Source: Phytophthora sp. 'mugwort' | Taxonomy: Eukaryota > Oomycota > Peronosporomycetes > Peronosporales > Peronosporaceae | Reading direction: 5' to 3' | Assembly (NCBI GenBank): GCA_033558025.1 | Contig: JAUCEF010000008.1 | Coordinates: forward strand, 1,984,001-2,048,000 | Length of the DNA stretch: 64,000 bases | Part shown: positions 33,700 to 46,305 of the stretch, piece by piece | Layout of the letters: each line of letters begins with the position of its first letter | Position numbering within the stretch: position 1 is the first letter of the stretch | Position numbers and translations under genes: made by a program | Notes under the pieces: generated by a model | The model's input: the letters and a program-made list of their open reading frames with translations, nothing else | Told to the model about the DNA's origin: nothing | Databases searched by the model: none

Positions 33700-34806
33700 C
33701 GTCGTGATCATTCCGGGTGGTACTGATCACAATGGGAGGTACTACTCCGTTTCAGATCTTTAGATACATTACCGACTAACCAACGCAATACGCCATAGAC
33801 TGTAGACTGCTGCATCCAAGCGTCATGATTAGAGGCGCCCGATTCAGGCGAACCGAATGATGTGCGAAGCTCGGCTGAGTTTGTAAAATTGGCGCCACAA
33901 CAAGCAATGATGGTAGCTTGTCGTTTTTGATCTTATTTGGCATTAACGATTTCGATCTCCCCCGCTTAAACAAACCGCCTCCTGTATGGCCGCCACTTCT
34001 CGACCGCCCCTCGCACGAATCAACCTCGCCGATCATGATCGGGACCGCGTACTATCCGCCCTCCTGTGCCACGCAGCGGGGCGACTTTCGAGGCCACTGT
34101 TGTATTTTCGGCGCCCTCGCGCAAGCCCAATAGCAGTAGGGGGAGGTTAACCGTGATCGCGAGTTAATCGTCTGCGTTGCACCCCAGCAGCGCGGCACGT
34201 TACGCGCCGTTGCAGCAGCATGTGACCTCCCCCTAACAACGCTTTTTGATAGCTCAAGACCGACAGCATTCGCGTCATAACCAGCGTCGTTAAGGCCGTG
34301 CTGGTCGACGCCAATAAGGAGCAATGCTTGAAGTTCTGCGCGGGTCACGTCGAACCTCGTCCATGCTTTTTGACGCCATGGAAGATGTCATCCACGTGAA
34401 TGAGAAGCTGATCTACATGACCATGGTGAAGCGGCGCAATATGACGAGGCACACAACACCTTGCGCACAGTAAGTGTGACTTCCGGAGATTATACAAACT
34501 CTCAGTGAACGGCAGTCACAAGTCCCTGGTCTGAGGGGACTGTTACCAAATTAGGTATATATAAGACTAAATATATTTAGGCAGTGGTTCGGGAGCCCAT
34601 TTGGGGGTGACTGTGAAGGATGTCATTTTTATACACTACCTACACCTTCGAGCATTGCATCCGTACATCGTATTGTATATACCTCTGGAGGGGTGGGGTG
34701 GGGGATTCCCGCTATCTGTGGTTCGTACCATTCATCGACCAGACGCTTCGAGCCCTCGCGAGGAAACTAGCGGACTCGCCCGGGTTGCGTGCGGGGTGTA
34801 GCGGGT
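33700..34806. other. Spacer with possible MULE 5' flank
   Basis: No gene supported. A short inverted match AGGGGGAGGT (about 34140) against ACCTCCCCCT (about 34226) is seen. From 34500 on the sequence is AT-rich with TATATA stretches; it may include the left flank of the MULE remnant, but no long TIR was identified. Confidence 0.4.
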
Positions 34807-36379
34807 ATGGCGTCAAGAATGGAGCTGCGACCAAGCGCCGCTCAGAAGCGGCGCCAGAATGTTCTTTCCAGCGGTGACGACGACAGTGCGAGTGAGCGCG
34901 ATCGTGACGATGATTGGGCACTTGCGTCAGGGGGATCGCACCCTCCGAACGTGTCCAGCGAAATTCGACACCATGAGCTGTCATAGTAAAGGTGTGGGGT
35001 CGGTTCGTCAGACGTCTTCTGTTGAGGTGCTGGCACCGCCGTTGCAGCAATCTCGGTTTGACTCTTGCGAGGCGTTCTACTGGTACATCAGTGATTATTC
35101 AGCAGAGAGCTACCAGGTTTGTTCGTTCAACGGTTGGCTATGAACATAGCTGCCATCTAACCTCCGTCTGACGCGTCTTTCTTGCAGAACTTTCGCGTTC
35201 ACTCCAACAAGAAGGTGGAAGGGCGGAACAAGAAAATGAAAGCGCCGTTTATTCCGGAGAATTGGGTGTTGTACAACAAAACTCTGGTCTGTTCGCATTC
35301 TGGCACCTTCTCACCGCGTGGAAAAGGAAAGCGTCAGCGCTAAGAGAGTCGAGGGACTGCGTGTCCAGCGCTGGTAGGCAACGCTGTCCTCAGAGGGCAC
35401 AGATAAACACAGATGGGAACAGAAGGGCACATATGAGCTCAGACGGGTTCGATTGTTGGGTAAACTATCGTCGTTCATTGTTTGTACAGCCAGATCAATG
35501 CGTGCGTTTGTGTTGTCAACTGAAATGTTGATGACCCTCCATTTTCAATCTGTATCACGGGTACAAAGCTGAAGCATGCCCATCCTCTAATCAAACCAAC
35601 AACAACAAAAACGAGCCGTAACCCGCAGTCCGGACCGCGCTTCCGAGTGATGTGATCGCTATTGTTGATGAGCTCCGAAAGACTGGAGCCAAAAAGAAGT
35701 GCATTATGCAGTACATTCTGGATTACTCCGACTGCAACATATCCATTCGTGACGTCCACAATTTGGCGCGGCGGCGAATGAGAGAGAACTATCATCAACA
35801 TTTAGTGCCCAGTGGCTGAAGCCGTGAAGAAGGAGTTCTGTGAAGAAGATGGAAACATTGGGCGAGGTTTTGTCGATGGCCAACATGAGAAGGTGTGACT
35901 ACTAATGCTTTCGTATTCCAATTTGCTGTTCTAAGATTTACCGATGTTGTAATACGTAGAAAATAACAACGTGCATTATTTTGCAGACTCCGCATATGCG
36001 TGAGATGTTTGCACGGTTTCCTGAATTGATTTGGATGGACGTTAGCCACGGCACGAACGCATCCAGATACAAAGTTTTCTCTTTTATTGTCCACGACGCT
36101 TTTGCAAAGATCAGTTCGTGCAACATTCTATTCTTCAAAATGAGAGAACCGATGAAGATGCTCTAGATGATCCGAACGCTAAGCACTCCATGGTTAAACG
36201 CCTGGAAGTGCTCGTCCCTCTTCATGACGACACGCCTGCTACCCTGTCGCCACGTGGTATCCGCAAAGCTCTGAATATGGAACTCGTAATTCCAACACAA
36301 TTTCTCTCCTCCCGAGTGTGCCCGCTTCGCTTCGTTCGTCACCTCATCTGGAAGAAATTCTTGGTGCTGCATTTGCTGT
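34807..36379 (+). pseudogene. MULE (FAR1/ZSWIM-like) transposase remnant
   Basis: Order of fragments: an acidic N-terminus, then FDSCEAFYWYISDYSAESYQ, an intron-like GTTTGT...TTGCAG (35119-35188), NFRVHSNKKVEGRNKK and YNKTLVCSHSGTFSPRGKGK, a stop at 35342, then DELRKTGAKKKCIMQYILDY and IRDVHNLARRRMRENY. After another short intron comes HMREMFARFPELIWMDVSHG followed by NASRYKVFSF and, in a shifted frame, VQHSILQNERTDED. The FAR1-like N-terminal domain and the D-containing TPHMREMF...MDVSHGTN segment are typical of oomycete Mutator-like transposases. Everything after about 36380 (remaining DDE core and SWIM finger) is missing, replaced by a retroelement. Several stops and shifts show it is dead. 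Confidence 0.7.
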
Positions 36380-36449
36380 AACCAAAGTGATGCCGGATAA
36401 AATTAACCATGGGACTCGAACCGTAAGTACCGTGAGGCTCGTGGAGTTG

Positions 36450-37905
36450 CCAATTCCATCAGCGAGACGATGAGCGGTAAATAATGAGCGGACGAAGATT
36501 CTGCTCGATACTGAGGCAAGCGTTTCGGCTATAAGTGAATCTTTCGCGCGGCGGCTGCGATTGAAGCGGCATCGAACAGTGATTTAAAGGTCAATGCGCA
36601 AGGGATTGGTAAAGGCAAAGTGCCTACGACGAAGAGGCAGTTGTTAAAGTTACATTTGGCTGGAAGATTGCCTACGACTTTGAAGTCTGGATCATGTCAC
36701 ATCACGCGGGTGTTGATTTAATCCTGGGTACCGACTGTATAATACCAGCAGGAATACGACTGGATCTTTACAACGCAACTGCGAAGTTGCCCGATGAAGA
36801 AGTAGTACAACTCCTCAAAAACAAAATCGCTCGATGCCGAGTTAGGAGAATCGGAGTACGGTACTCACAAATTGTGGGTGCGACGAACTAACGATTGGAT
36901 TCCGACGGTTATGCACAACCCCAGGGGCAAAGCGGTGCGAGTCATGATTACGAATGTTAGCGACAAACTGGTATGGTGTCCTGCCCACTTCCCGGTAGTG
37001 CTCTGGGCACCAGATGGTAATCTTCTGCCAGTCAATGGCTATCTGAGGCTTAACTCAGCGAAATACCAGTGATTGGCAAGTTCTAGCTTTCGAGTCAGCT
37101 ATCGATAAAGATCTGTTGAGAAAAGAACAACGATTCTACGGTGAGTGGATCGCACAACAACCACCAGCAGTGGAAAAACGGCAGTATGAAACCCCGACAG
37201 GGGTGATACAGCGGGAACAACACAATTCCGACAGCCGAGAAGCAGAACTCACTTGTGCTCAGCGTTGAGAGCGGTTGGAACGGTCGAGAGGTGATATTAT
37301 ACTCCCTGAGGATCAAACTCGACCTATCACTGCGTCTTCCGACTCTGTGTGCTCATCAGCCGTGTTCGCTGACCTAGTGGATAGTCCAAGAGCAGAGTCA
37401 GCTGAGGTTAAACGGTCATTAGCTGAGCTGGTAAGCTCGGGGGACACATACAGCACATCGGCTGGTGTGACAGATTCCGTTGTCCCAGTGGCTTTGGTAG
37501 CTGAGATCGGGTCGAAGGAATCTATTACCGCAAGGGATGCTCCGATTATCACGATTATAAAAGATCCTGCCGGCGCTGGAGAAGTCAGCGAGGAAACAAG
37601 AACCAATTCATCAGAGATACCTGAGTGAAGGAATTGATGTGAGTGATGAGTCTCTTGCAGTCAACCCCAAGGAAGATTTGCGGCTTCGCCTCATGGCAGT
37701 GATGGCGACGTTCGATGATCTGGCTCTAACGACTGTGAATGATGGAAACATGAATGTAGCTGAGTTTGAACACTCAGCTAATGAGATTGATCTGGAGGAT
37801 TACGCTCGCGAGTTGGCTTTCCTGCCTGATTTGAACGATTTGACGCCTACAGTTCTCGATTACACCGGGAATAATGTGATGCTGCAGTGCAATACGACAC
37901 AATAG
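36450..37905 (+). pseudogene. Ty3/gypsy pol fragment: aspartic protease region and linker
   Basis: The plus strand reads ILLDTEASVSAISESFARRL, an aspartic protease active-site block in which the usual DTG is DTE, then in other frames VWIMSHHAGVDLILGTDCII (the flap/late protease region) and LRKNK...VGATN. A Glu/Ser/Thr-rich linker follows (37275-37905). Stops are frequent. The segment ends abruptly at the junction near 37900 with sequence of the opposite orientation, so the reverse transcriptase expected next is missing in this strand. Confidence 0.6.
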
Positions 37906-38483
37906 AACGCAGCTTTCACCCGATGAAAGGTCCGTACAATACCCTGGTGATCGAATTGTGGCAGTTATGGGGTACTTCGTCAATCATCGTTGTTGGTATC
38001 ACCAGTCTCAGCATGAGGTCTCCATCATCGGACTCAACAGCTCGCCGCCTCTGACCCTGGTAGTACAGCAAACCATCTTCACTGAGTACGAAGTTGTCGG
38101 CTATTTTACTTGCTCGCTGAGTACGACAGTGGGTGAGCCGATCGAGGTCTCCTTGAAGTAATGCTTCCAAGTCGGTCCACTTCAATTCCTCCTCTTGAGC
38201 TCTTGATATGCGTCGTCGCCGTTCCGCTTGCATCACTACTGGATCAATGTCGGTTGCATTGGGCATGCGATTCTCTTCCACTGGTATTTGAGTCGGTCCT
38301 TCTACTCGGCTCCTAAATGCTCGGCTGTGGTGACTCAAACTCAGTTCCAACCTCTTCTAAGTCTGGTAGATGGTCGTGCCGTCTCCATTGACTTCTGTAT
38401 TCGTCCAGCCGACCTTGGTGGTTCCTCCGCCGGGTTCAACATGGTTTCATCATCGAAGTGAACTCGGCGGGTTTGTCGTCTGG
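37900..38483. repeat. Copy A of a ~585-bp direct repeat (gypsy HHCC region)
   Basis: Nearly identical (about 96% by eye) and same orientation as 47705-48290, 9.8 kb away. Differences are scattered substitutions and a 2-bp indel. Both encode the minus-strand pre-integrase zinc-binding domain. Confidence 0.85.
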
Positions 38484-40749
38484 TCATTACTGCTATCCGA
38501 CTAGTCTCCACGTTGTTCTCCTCTTGGCTCTTCGTATATAGCTCTTCAGAAATCCGGTTCAGCATCTTCAACTCAGCTTTGCGTTCGCCGCTGAGTACCG
38601 CACGACTAACTTTGTTCTCCAGACCTTCTGTGGCGAGGGAGTCAGCTGCGTTGTAGCAACGTACTACTGTAAATAGCGACTGACTTTAAACTCTCCGTCA
38701 TCTCATTGTCGCGCGCCAACTCGATTTGCAACGTCTCCTTCCTACACGCGATCCCCCTCTATGGATTGCTGGCTTACAGGCCGTGAGTCCCGACGATTAC
38801 TAGATCGGTCACTCCACGGTCTTAAAGCCGCGGCTACACCGTTATTCATGCCAGTGTACTTAGTTATGTGAACCGTGGTGGACGAGAGGTACGCACTCAC
38901 AGCGATCTCAATGCCCCATGCCGGTAAGTACGACAGGATCCAAGTGCAGCTTTCATACCCACCGTGCTTCTCAGGCTTAGCAAACCCGTCGAAGGACAGT
39001 ACATAACCTTCAAATGCTCGAGGTAGGTGATCATACAACAGTGCTGGGTCTAATCGTACCGCCGCCGAGTTCTTCGAACGAGGTGCAATGTGCGCGAGCG
39101 ATTCGTCGAGTCCAATGTGTGGTGTTATGGACGTCTGCAATAGATGAGCGAAGTCGACATCCCGCTCTCGGACCCGTTTTACCTTGAGGTGAAAGGGCAA
39201 CAACAACATTTTGAAGCTCGTAGCCCGATCGTAGAGCGATTTAGACTGGTAAACCCACTCCAAGGTAGAAAAGCGAGTAAACACCGTGAGTGTTTTCCTG
39301 GCTAGCAGTATTTGACAGACTTTCAGCAAGTGGAGTAAAGCTAATAGCTCCGTCTCCGCTGGATGATAGTTGATTTCGTTGTCCTTGAGGACTCGGCTAC
39401 AGAACCGAACTCATCGTGACGCTGCATCAAGGTGGAACTCAAAGCCCAGTCGTTGGTGAAAGCATAGTGTAGACATCTTTCGATGGGTCGAAGTGTCGTA
39501 GTATTGGGGCTCGGCCGACTTTTTCTTTCAATGCTACAAAGGCTGACTTAGCTGAAGTCAGGTCATTTTCCAAAGTGAAGTCAGTATCCTTAAGCTGATA
39601 AAGACAGCTCCGTATACTGCCAGGTTCTGAATGAACCGACTATAGTAACTCAATGCGCCCAGAAAAGCTTGCATTCCCTTCTTCTATTTCGGGAAAGGTA
39701 ACTCAGCTATCTCAGCCAACTTCTTCGGGTTGGCCAATATACCACTCGGCGAGATACCGTGAGAGAGTAAATTAACGGTCTGTTCCACAAAGATGCTCTT
39801 GGTGAAGCTGATGCTGATTCTGCACTCGGCGAATCGAGTCAATAATCGATCTAACTTGGCTTATCATTCATCAATCGTCTTCCAACCAAAGCAGACATCA
39901 TCCACGAATGACCGGCGTTCGAACACCGGGACGGTTTTTTTTTTTGGATTCATCGGATTCTCCATCTCTGAAGATGTTACCATCTGGTCCATCCACCAAT
40001 TCCTGGAGCGGATCGGACTCAGCTAGGGCAGCTTCGAACTTGGTCGGGTAACTCGGCTCAGGAATTAGCTGAGTTCCTCCTCCACTGTGTTGACTGCACT
40101 GAGTTGCGGCTGCTTCCTCAGCTTGGCGGACACGTCCGGCATAAGCAGTCCATCCACCCATGGGGTTGTACATAACCCCATAAAGCATTGTCTATTAGCC
40201 GCCGGTAAATCATAGGGGCGTTCTTCAAGCCATAAGGCATTCGAAGCCACTCAAAATGTCCCAGTGCACAGACAAAAGCTGAAATTTTCCTAGCCTGTTG
40301 AGTCATCATAACTTCCCAAAATCCGCTAGCCGCATCCAGGGAGAAAACCAAAGGTAGCTTTCCAGCTCAGTCAGCAGATCTTCGACTAACAGCATGGCAT
40401 ATTCCATGAGCACCGTGACTGTGTTGACCATCTTGTAATCGATACACAGACGAATATCCACCCCATACTTCTTAAGTACAATAACAATCGGGGATGCCCT
40501 AGGACTGTCAGAGAAGGCAATCAACCCAGCTCCAATAGACCCTGGAGGAGTTCGTACAACTTCTTCAATGCTTGAGAGGTGTCCGCCGGGCTCGTTGTTT
40601 GATCGGCTGATGTCCTTGGACGTCGATATCGCAAATGGCACCATAGGCTGGCAGTGCATTACCGCTCTGATCATGATACCTTCATGGCATTGTAGCATCA
40701 TTACTAGCTTTACTTGTTGCGCTGGCGTGTGATCACTGCACACACACAA
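37900..40749 (-). pseudogene. Ty3/gypsy pol fragment: RT, RNase H and integrase HHCC region
   Basis: Read on the minus strand from 40749: ASPIVIVLKKYGVDIRLCID and later FSLDAASGFWEVMM, FEWLRMPYGLKNAP (reverse transcriptase motifs), then a long decayed stretch and a frame at 38742-39329 with RNase H-like content. Then at 37916-38350 FVLSEDGLLYYQGQ, LRLVIP and VPHNCHN represent the zinc-binding domain that precedes integrase. It stops at 37900, where the copy at 47705 continues into integrase. Many stops and frameshifts. The RT catalytic YxDD box was not found because that part is disrupted (TCAVDDVCF-type remnants near 39880). Confidence 0.6.
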
Positions 40750-41764
40750 AATCGTCAGATGTGGATACTAGGCAAGAAATACTAGGCAAGAAACACAACA
40801 ATAGCCGAGCTAGTCGGCCCTTATTGGCTTGCGCTGGGTTGCCAGTAGCGGTTCGGCCCTTCCGGGACAGTGGTGTCTCGCTTCCGCCGAGGCCAAGTGC
40901 CCCAAGCCAGTCAATACACAAAGGTCAGCTGAACTGACTGCCTATGACTCAGATATCCCGTGTCCTAGGCTAAAGAGCGGACGACGGCGCGTTACCGCTT
41001 TGACGGGCCGCCGAGAGCAAAGGCTTCTCGGCTAGAAGTGTTACGTACCTGGGCTGTACGGCGTGCCAGCCCGCCGAGTTCGGCAGGTTTTGCTCCTTCA
41101 CGCTTGGCGAGACACGCCCTTCCTCGGGCCGACCTAGTTCTCTTGGCGCTACCAGTCAACACCTACAAGCTATGCCTCTCGGGTGTCAACGATAACCATA
41201 ATCCAGCCCGTACAGATGCTTACCGGATAGTGTACACGTGTCTTGGAAAGAGTTACTCTGTTATTATTTTATCTCCCGGGACCCCCCAAGGGGCTCCTCC
41301 TATAGTTAACTATGTTCCTATACAAATAGCAAGTGAAATGAACTGTGGTCGGCTCTCAAGCGACCCTCCGCAAAGATCTCAATGTAACCACCCAAACTCA
41401 ACGACCGGCTGAGTTCATCCAGTCGAGTAGCCGAGTTGTTAGCTGACTTCGACTCAACGAGCAGTACCGTGATTGCTTTCTTAAATGCGATATGTGAACC
41501 ACTTTATATGGCGTTCACTACACCACAACTGCCCCGGCCACCCTACGAGCCGAGCTGGCAAGTAGCTTGGCCTAACTGGTGTGTCGCCACCTGTCAAGAT
41601 TACCACATCCACTCTCGGCTTTCTCGGCAATTGACCTCCGACCGTCCCACGACACGCGCTGGGTTGCTGACCTGACGCCTTCTCTACGAACTGGTAGGCT
41701 TCTGCTTGCTCGCCTACTCAGCTCAACTTCCTTCTGACTTGTTTTTGTGTGTATCGATAACCAT
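40750..41764. other. Spacer between opposed retroelement pieces, possible LTR
   Basis: No coding sequence supported. A TGTTACGTACC motif at 41038 could be the terminal TG of an LTR (TG...CA), but no second copy was found in the window, so an LTR cannot be confirmed. Confidence 0.3.
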
Positions 41765-43362
41765 ATGGCTAAGAAGACTTCTTATGCTTCGCCAGAACTC
41801 AAAGGTACAGGTAGCCCTCTTATTTCTCACTCAGGAGAGGCTTCACCGCTATCGCTTGAGATAACACCGGCTCAAGGCAACGGCCGCACCGACAATGGTG
41901 TTGGAATGACTCAAATCATTGCTTCATCTCTCGTTACGAGATCTGGTAGATCGTCTGAGTCAGCTGGGATCGCCACCGGTGAACACGCCTCTCAGTCGAC
42001 TTCTTCCGAGGCCGTCCGTCCAATTCCTCTGGTAAGACCAACTCCTAGATCGTTGCGTTCACTGCGATTGGATCAGAGATACTCACCCATCTCTTCTGCT
42101 TACAGGATTAACTTGCTCAAGCATCTCTGAGCTTCCTTCCCGGCAGCTCGACTGAGAGATCGTCTTCTATCACCATCGCAGCTGGTCCTCGGTTTCCTGG
42201 AGCTCGCCTCCTTGATAAACCAGAGGATCTTGACGATTTCTTCGAGGCAGTATCGCCGGATTCTACGTCGCTGAAAGATCAGCCGACGGACCCCGCTCAC
42301 GACCGGTTCCTCGCGCGTTAACGCCCAAGTCTATCCTTCGAGTTCGAGACGGTGGAAACTCAGCTTTTCCTCTCGCCGAGTCTCCTCCTCCTCGCCAACA
42401 CTCGGATGAAGACCCAGCATTGAAGCCGATTCTGCCGGGCTTGGATCTCGACATTCTCCAGATATGTCTTCCGTGGATAGTGATGTTTATTCTCCACTTC
42501 CGTCGCCTACGCCGAGTCCACCGCATAAAACTCCGCCACCATGGTTCCGTCCGGACGGACTAACGGAGACTGGGATTCCTCCACTTTCATCGGCTGAGTC
42601 TTCGCCATCTCAGCTCGAGTCCCAGTCTCACAACCAAGAGGCTTCCACGAGCACACTGGACTCGGCGGGGCCTTCTTCTGCTGGCTTCGAGAATTCACTT
42701 AATGACCCCGTTCAGCCTCCAACTGGTTTAGCTGAGCTCTGGATGCTACTTCAAGACCTTGAATGTATTCGTTCGGCTGAAGAACTTGAGCGGGCTCGGC
42801 TAATAGCTTATACGCTTCTCCGACCCCCGCTTCCTGGTGACTGGCGTCACCGGAGAGATCTTTTGGCTGCTCGTTCCCCGACTGAGATGTTATCACTGCT
42901 CCAAGCCGGCTCTTCACCTCCACCGAGCTCTCCCGAAGAACTAGCTCAGCTCCGACATGACGTAACTCGGCTGCATCGTGAAAGTGGTGCCTTAAGCCGG
43001 AGACTGGAGTCAGCTTTGGCGTCGACCGCTCGGCTAGGGGTTGAGTTGGCTGCGGTGGTTCGAGAGTAGGACAAGTGAAACAATCATCCAGCATGAATAC
43101 CACCCTGCTGACTTCCTACCGATCTACCATCTATCAGCTGGAAATGGAGAAGAGGGAGTCAACTCGGCTAGAGAATTGCCATATTGACGCCATCCAAGAA
43201 CATGTGGACAGGCTCCATCGCACGATAGAGGATCGGAATAGGGATTGTCAGCTCCTAACTGATCAGCTCACGGAACGTACGGTGTTCAGTGAGCTGACAA
43301 CGCCTTCAAGGCATTGTCAGACACTTACTTCCGACGTCTTCAACAGGCAGCAAGTTTGGTGA
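41765..43362 (+). pseudogene. Ser/Pro-rich and coiled-coil frames of an unrecognised element ORF
   Basis: Frames 41765-42130 (MAKKTSYASPELKGTG...), a shifted middle containing LLDKPEDLDDFFEAV, then 42464-43069 with SPEELAQLRHDVTRLHRESG (coiled coil) and 43075-43362 with STIYQLEMEKRESTRLENC. The pieces are consecutive with frame changes, consistent with one decayed protein. Word usage (frequent AGCTGAGT/ACTCGGCT) is shared with the gypsy fragments on both sides, suggesting the same family. A gag-like role is possible, but no zinc knuckle or capsid motif is seen. Confidence 0.4.
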
Positions 43363-43693
43363 CTTCAGGTAGTGACAAGCTGAATCTTCGGTTGGCACAC
43401 AAGACGATCGAGTAGCAAAAGCAAAAGCATACCATTACCCGTCTCAAGAACCTTCTTCGTCATCATGGTCCTATTTCCGCGGCAGATCCAGAGGTGGCGA
43501 TGGCTGCAGCTGCTGGTCTTGACGCTCCAGGTCTGACTCCACGCGATCTCAGCCTGAATGCCCTTTTGTGCCGACTTCTCGAAGCCCGCTGGCCTGAGAT
43601 TGCACTGATGCAGTCAGAAGTCTTGTTAGATCACCTTGCAAGTTTCAGCTCGGTCAAGTGGTTCTGTTGGGCAGCTGAGTTCGAGTAGTTCAG

Positions 43694-46177
43694 TTGGACT
43701 ACTCGAGTTCAAGTGGACCTGTTCCCCCTTCCCGTGTCAAGTTAACGGCTCTGAAGTCGATTTCCACGCCTATGGATCAACCACATCGAGTTCCAGAAAG
43801 CCATTATCGTCGGGATCACCTCATTCCGGTGACTCTCCCTTCCATCCCTGGATTGATTACGCTTCCATTGACAACGTCTGGTTCGACATCAATTTCGACT
43901 GATTTAACGAGCACAGCATCCGCGAGTGTAGCGTTGACTTCGCTGAGTTCGGCAGACACTGTTCCGTTGCCGAGCTCTTATCAGTCTCCTGCAGCATCCG
44001 CTCGACTTGTTTCATCGGTAGCTGAGTCCCGATCGCCGACTCCATCTAACTCGGCTGGTATCATCTCGACAACGCCCTCCGGGAAGACCAAGGGTACTCA
44101 CTCCAAGAAGAAGTCGAGGAAAGCTGTCTCCACGTCGATCAAACCCAAGGTTGCTGTCCCATCTCCTTTGCGTCGATCATCTCGAGCTGCATCGGTCACT
44201 GCCAGGGCTATTAGCCGAGACCAGCTTGAAGACTTCGAGACGTCTGATGTCCTTGTTCTAAGTCCCGCGAAAGTCAAGTCGGCTGGAACTCCCAACGCCC
44301 AAGCTTTGCCTGGCTCTGGTACATCAGTGTCTCTCCCCTTCGAAGCCAACTCTTCTGATGCCGAGCAGGAGGAGATTCGCCGACCTCCACGGTCTCCTAA
44401 GAACCTCTTCATCGAGGTATTCGGGTCTGATGATGATAACAATGATGATGCTGACGCAAGCAGAGGAGAGAAGAACCCTCCAGTTACGTCGTCCGTACCA
44501 AGCCAGTTGCCATTGGTGATTCCTCCACAAACTTCGGATCTTCCCTCCAGTTCTCTTCTACCAGCACAGGGAGTTGTTAAGCGTCTACGTCAATCGCCTT
44601 CTCACCCAGCCTCCAAACGGCTTCGAGGCGATTCCCGGACTACAACATGTGTTGATCATCCTTCACCCGGGTCCATTTCTGCTCCCAAGAACTCGGCATC
44701 TCCAAAGGTGGCGTCTCTCCAGTCAGCTACTACGGACTCGGCACTCGACGCCGACTTCTCCAAAATCTGCATCTCAGACGTCAGCTCCGGGCGTTCCAGC
44801 TGTTACGAATTCAGCTCTCTCTCTCCTACGTTGGCTAAGAATTCCGCATCCAAAAATTCCGCATTCAAGAAGTTAGCTTCCAAGAAGTCGACTTCCAAGA
44901 GTCCGGTATCAGGGGTATCATCAGTGAAGAAGTCGATTCCTACCGGCTCGGCTTCTTTAGGTGCAGTATCCGCTAAGTTGGCTTCCGCCAAACCATCGAC
45001 ACCCAAAGGAAAAGGTCGGAAAAAGGGATCGCCCAGTTCGGCTTCAGCTGTTTCAAGCAAATCCAGCCAAGTTGACAGTGCTTCCACCTCTTCTGGCCCC
45101 TTCGCGTTACGGATTACTCAGCTGAGGACACGAGCTGCTCAAGCAGTAGCCCGTGATAAACGGGTGAAAGAGCAAGTGAAGACATGGCTGAATCCTCCAT
45201 TCTTCCACCCTGGGTCTGCTCATTGTTGGGAGAAAATCCTCTCGTCGTGTCGGGTGGCTATTAAGATGGAGGTTATCGATGGGAAGTGTTATGTCTGTCC
45301 GACTCCTTCCTCCTTGGAAGGGGTTGCCGCTTTTGCTGACATTCACTCGCCCAGCATCCTTGTTGCTGCTTGATGTCGAAGGTCCCAGCTGAGCCCTTCT
45401 TCATGTCTCCATCATATGGCTCGAGTACGGGCGACAGGATATCAACCAGCTTCACCAGTGGAGGTCATCGCACAATGTTGGCGCAGATTACGAGAGAAAG
45501 AAAGTGATTGGGTGCGTTTTTTCATCGCTCTCTGGGAGCACCTGCACTGGATAGTGGACTCGGGTGTTGTTTTGGGTTTACACCCGGATTTGCATCCTGG
45601 TGTCCCACTCAGCGAGCTTAAGCTCATTTCTCCAATTGTGGTTCAAGTACAGCAAGGATCGAAAGCGTCGTGCAGACAACCTTCGTCCTCTTCTCAAGGA
45701 CTTATATTAAGCTCGGCACAGTGGTGTTACTGTGCACGACTCAGCTGGACCCGCGCCGACTCTGGATTCCGAATTATTTTTCGACCCATTGCCCCATTCG
45801 CTCCGGTGACTAATTTGGCCTCGTTTCCGGCAAGCGCGGACTGGAGAGCAAGTGTTGCTGAAGCTGACCGTGAGGAGTCTTATCGCGCGTGGTGGTTGCT
45901 TTTTGCACCGTCTTCTCACCCTTACAACCAGTGTTTCCAACCGCTACATTTCCGTGTTTGCCTCTGCCGAGTTCGATTCCGCGTACGTCCAATCCCACGT
46001 GGAAGAAAATATCGACCCAAACGAGCCGACTCCACCCAGTCTGTCTTCTACTGCGCCGACTCCTGTCAATCGAGAAGGTCTGGCTATATTCGAGACCTTG
46101 TAGGCGTTCACGTTAGTGGTTCTCACATTCACTTAGTCCAATTTCCAGGCACCTTAGCTGAGTTGATTTTCGAGTAG
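43694..46177 (+). pseudogene. Long Ser/Thr/Lys-rich ORF of retroelement family, single in-frame TGA
   Basis: One reading frame runs 43694-46177 with only one stop, TGA at 45371-45373, total about 826 codons; no ATG occurs near its upstream end, so it continues a longer decayed protein. The first 430 residues are low-complexity (Ser, Thr, Pro, Lys) with an acidic patch (FGSDDDNNDDADA). Then comes a more structured segment: RTRAAQAVARDKRVKEQVKT, WLNPPFFHPGSAHCWEKIL and IDGKCYVCPTP. After the TGA, ARVRATGYQPASPVEVIAQC and SDWVRFFIALWEHLHWIVDS look folded. I recognise no domain. It lies opposite in strand to the neighbouring chromovirus integrase and RT pieces. Confidence 0.45.
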
Positions 46178-46305
46178 TAGTTATGACGTCTCAGCTGGGT
46201 CCCCACGACTTCATTTCATTCATACACAACCATACAATGGTTTCTGTAGTGTGGATCCGTTCTACCAGGCCTAAATTTTGGTCACTCGTTGGTGGTCAAC
46301 ATGTG

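Noticed and set aside
41038..41764. LTR beginning TGTTACGTACC
   Set aside because: No second copy in the window and no confident end; kept only as a possibility in the spacer entry.
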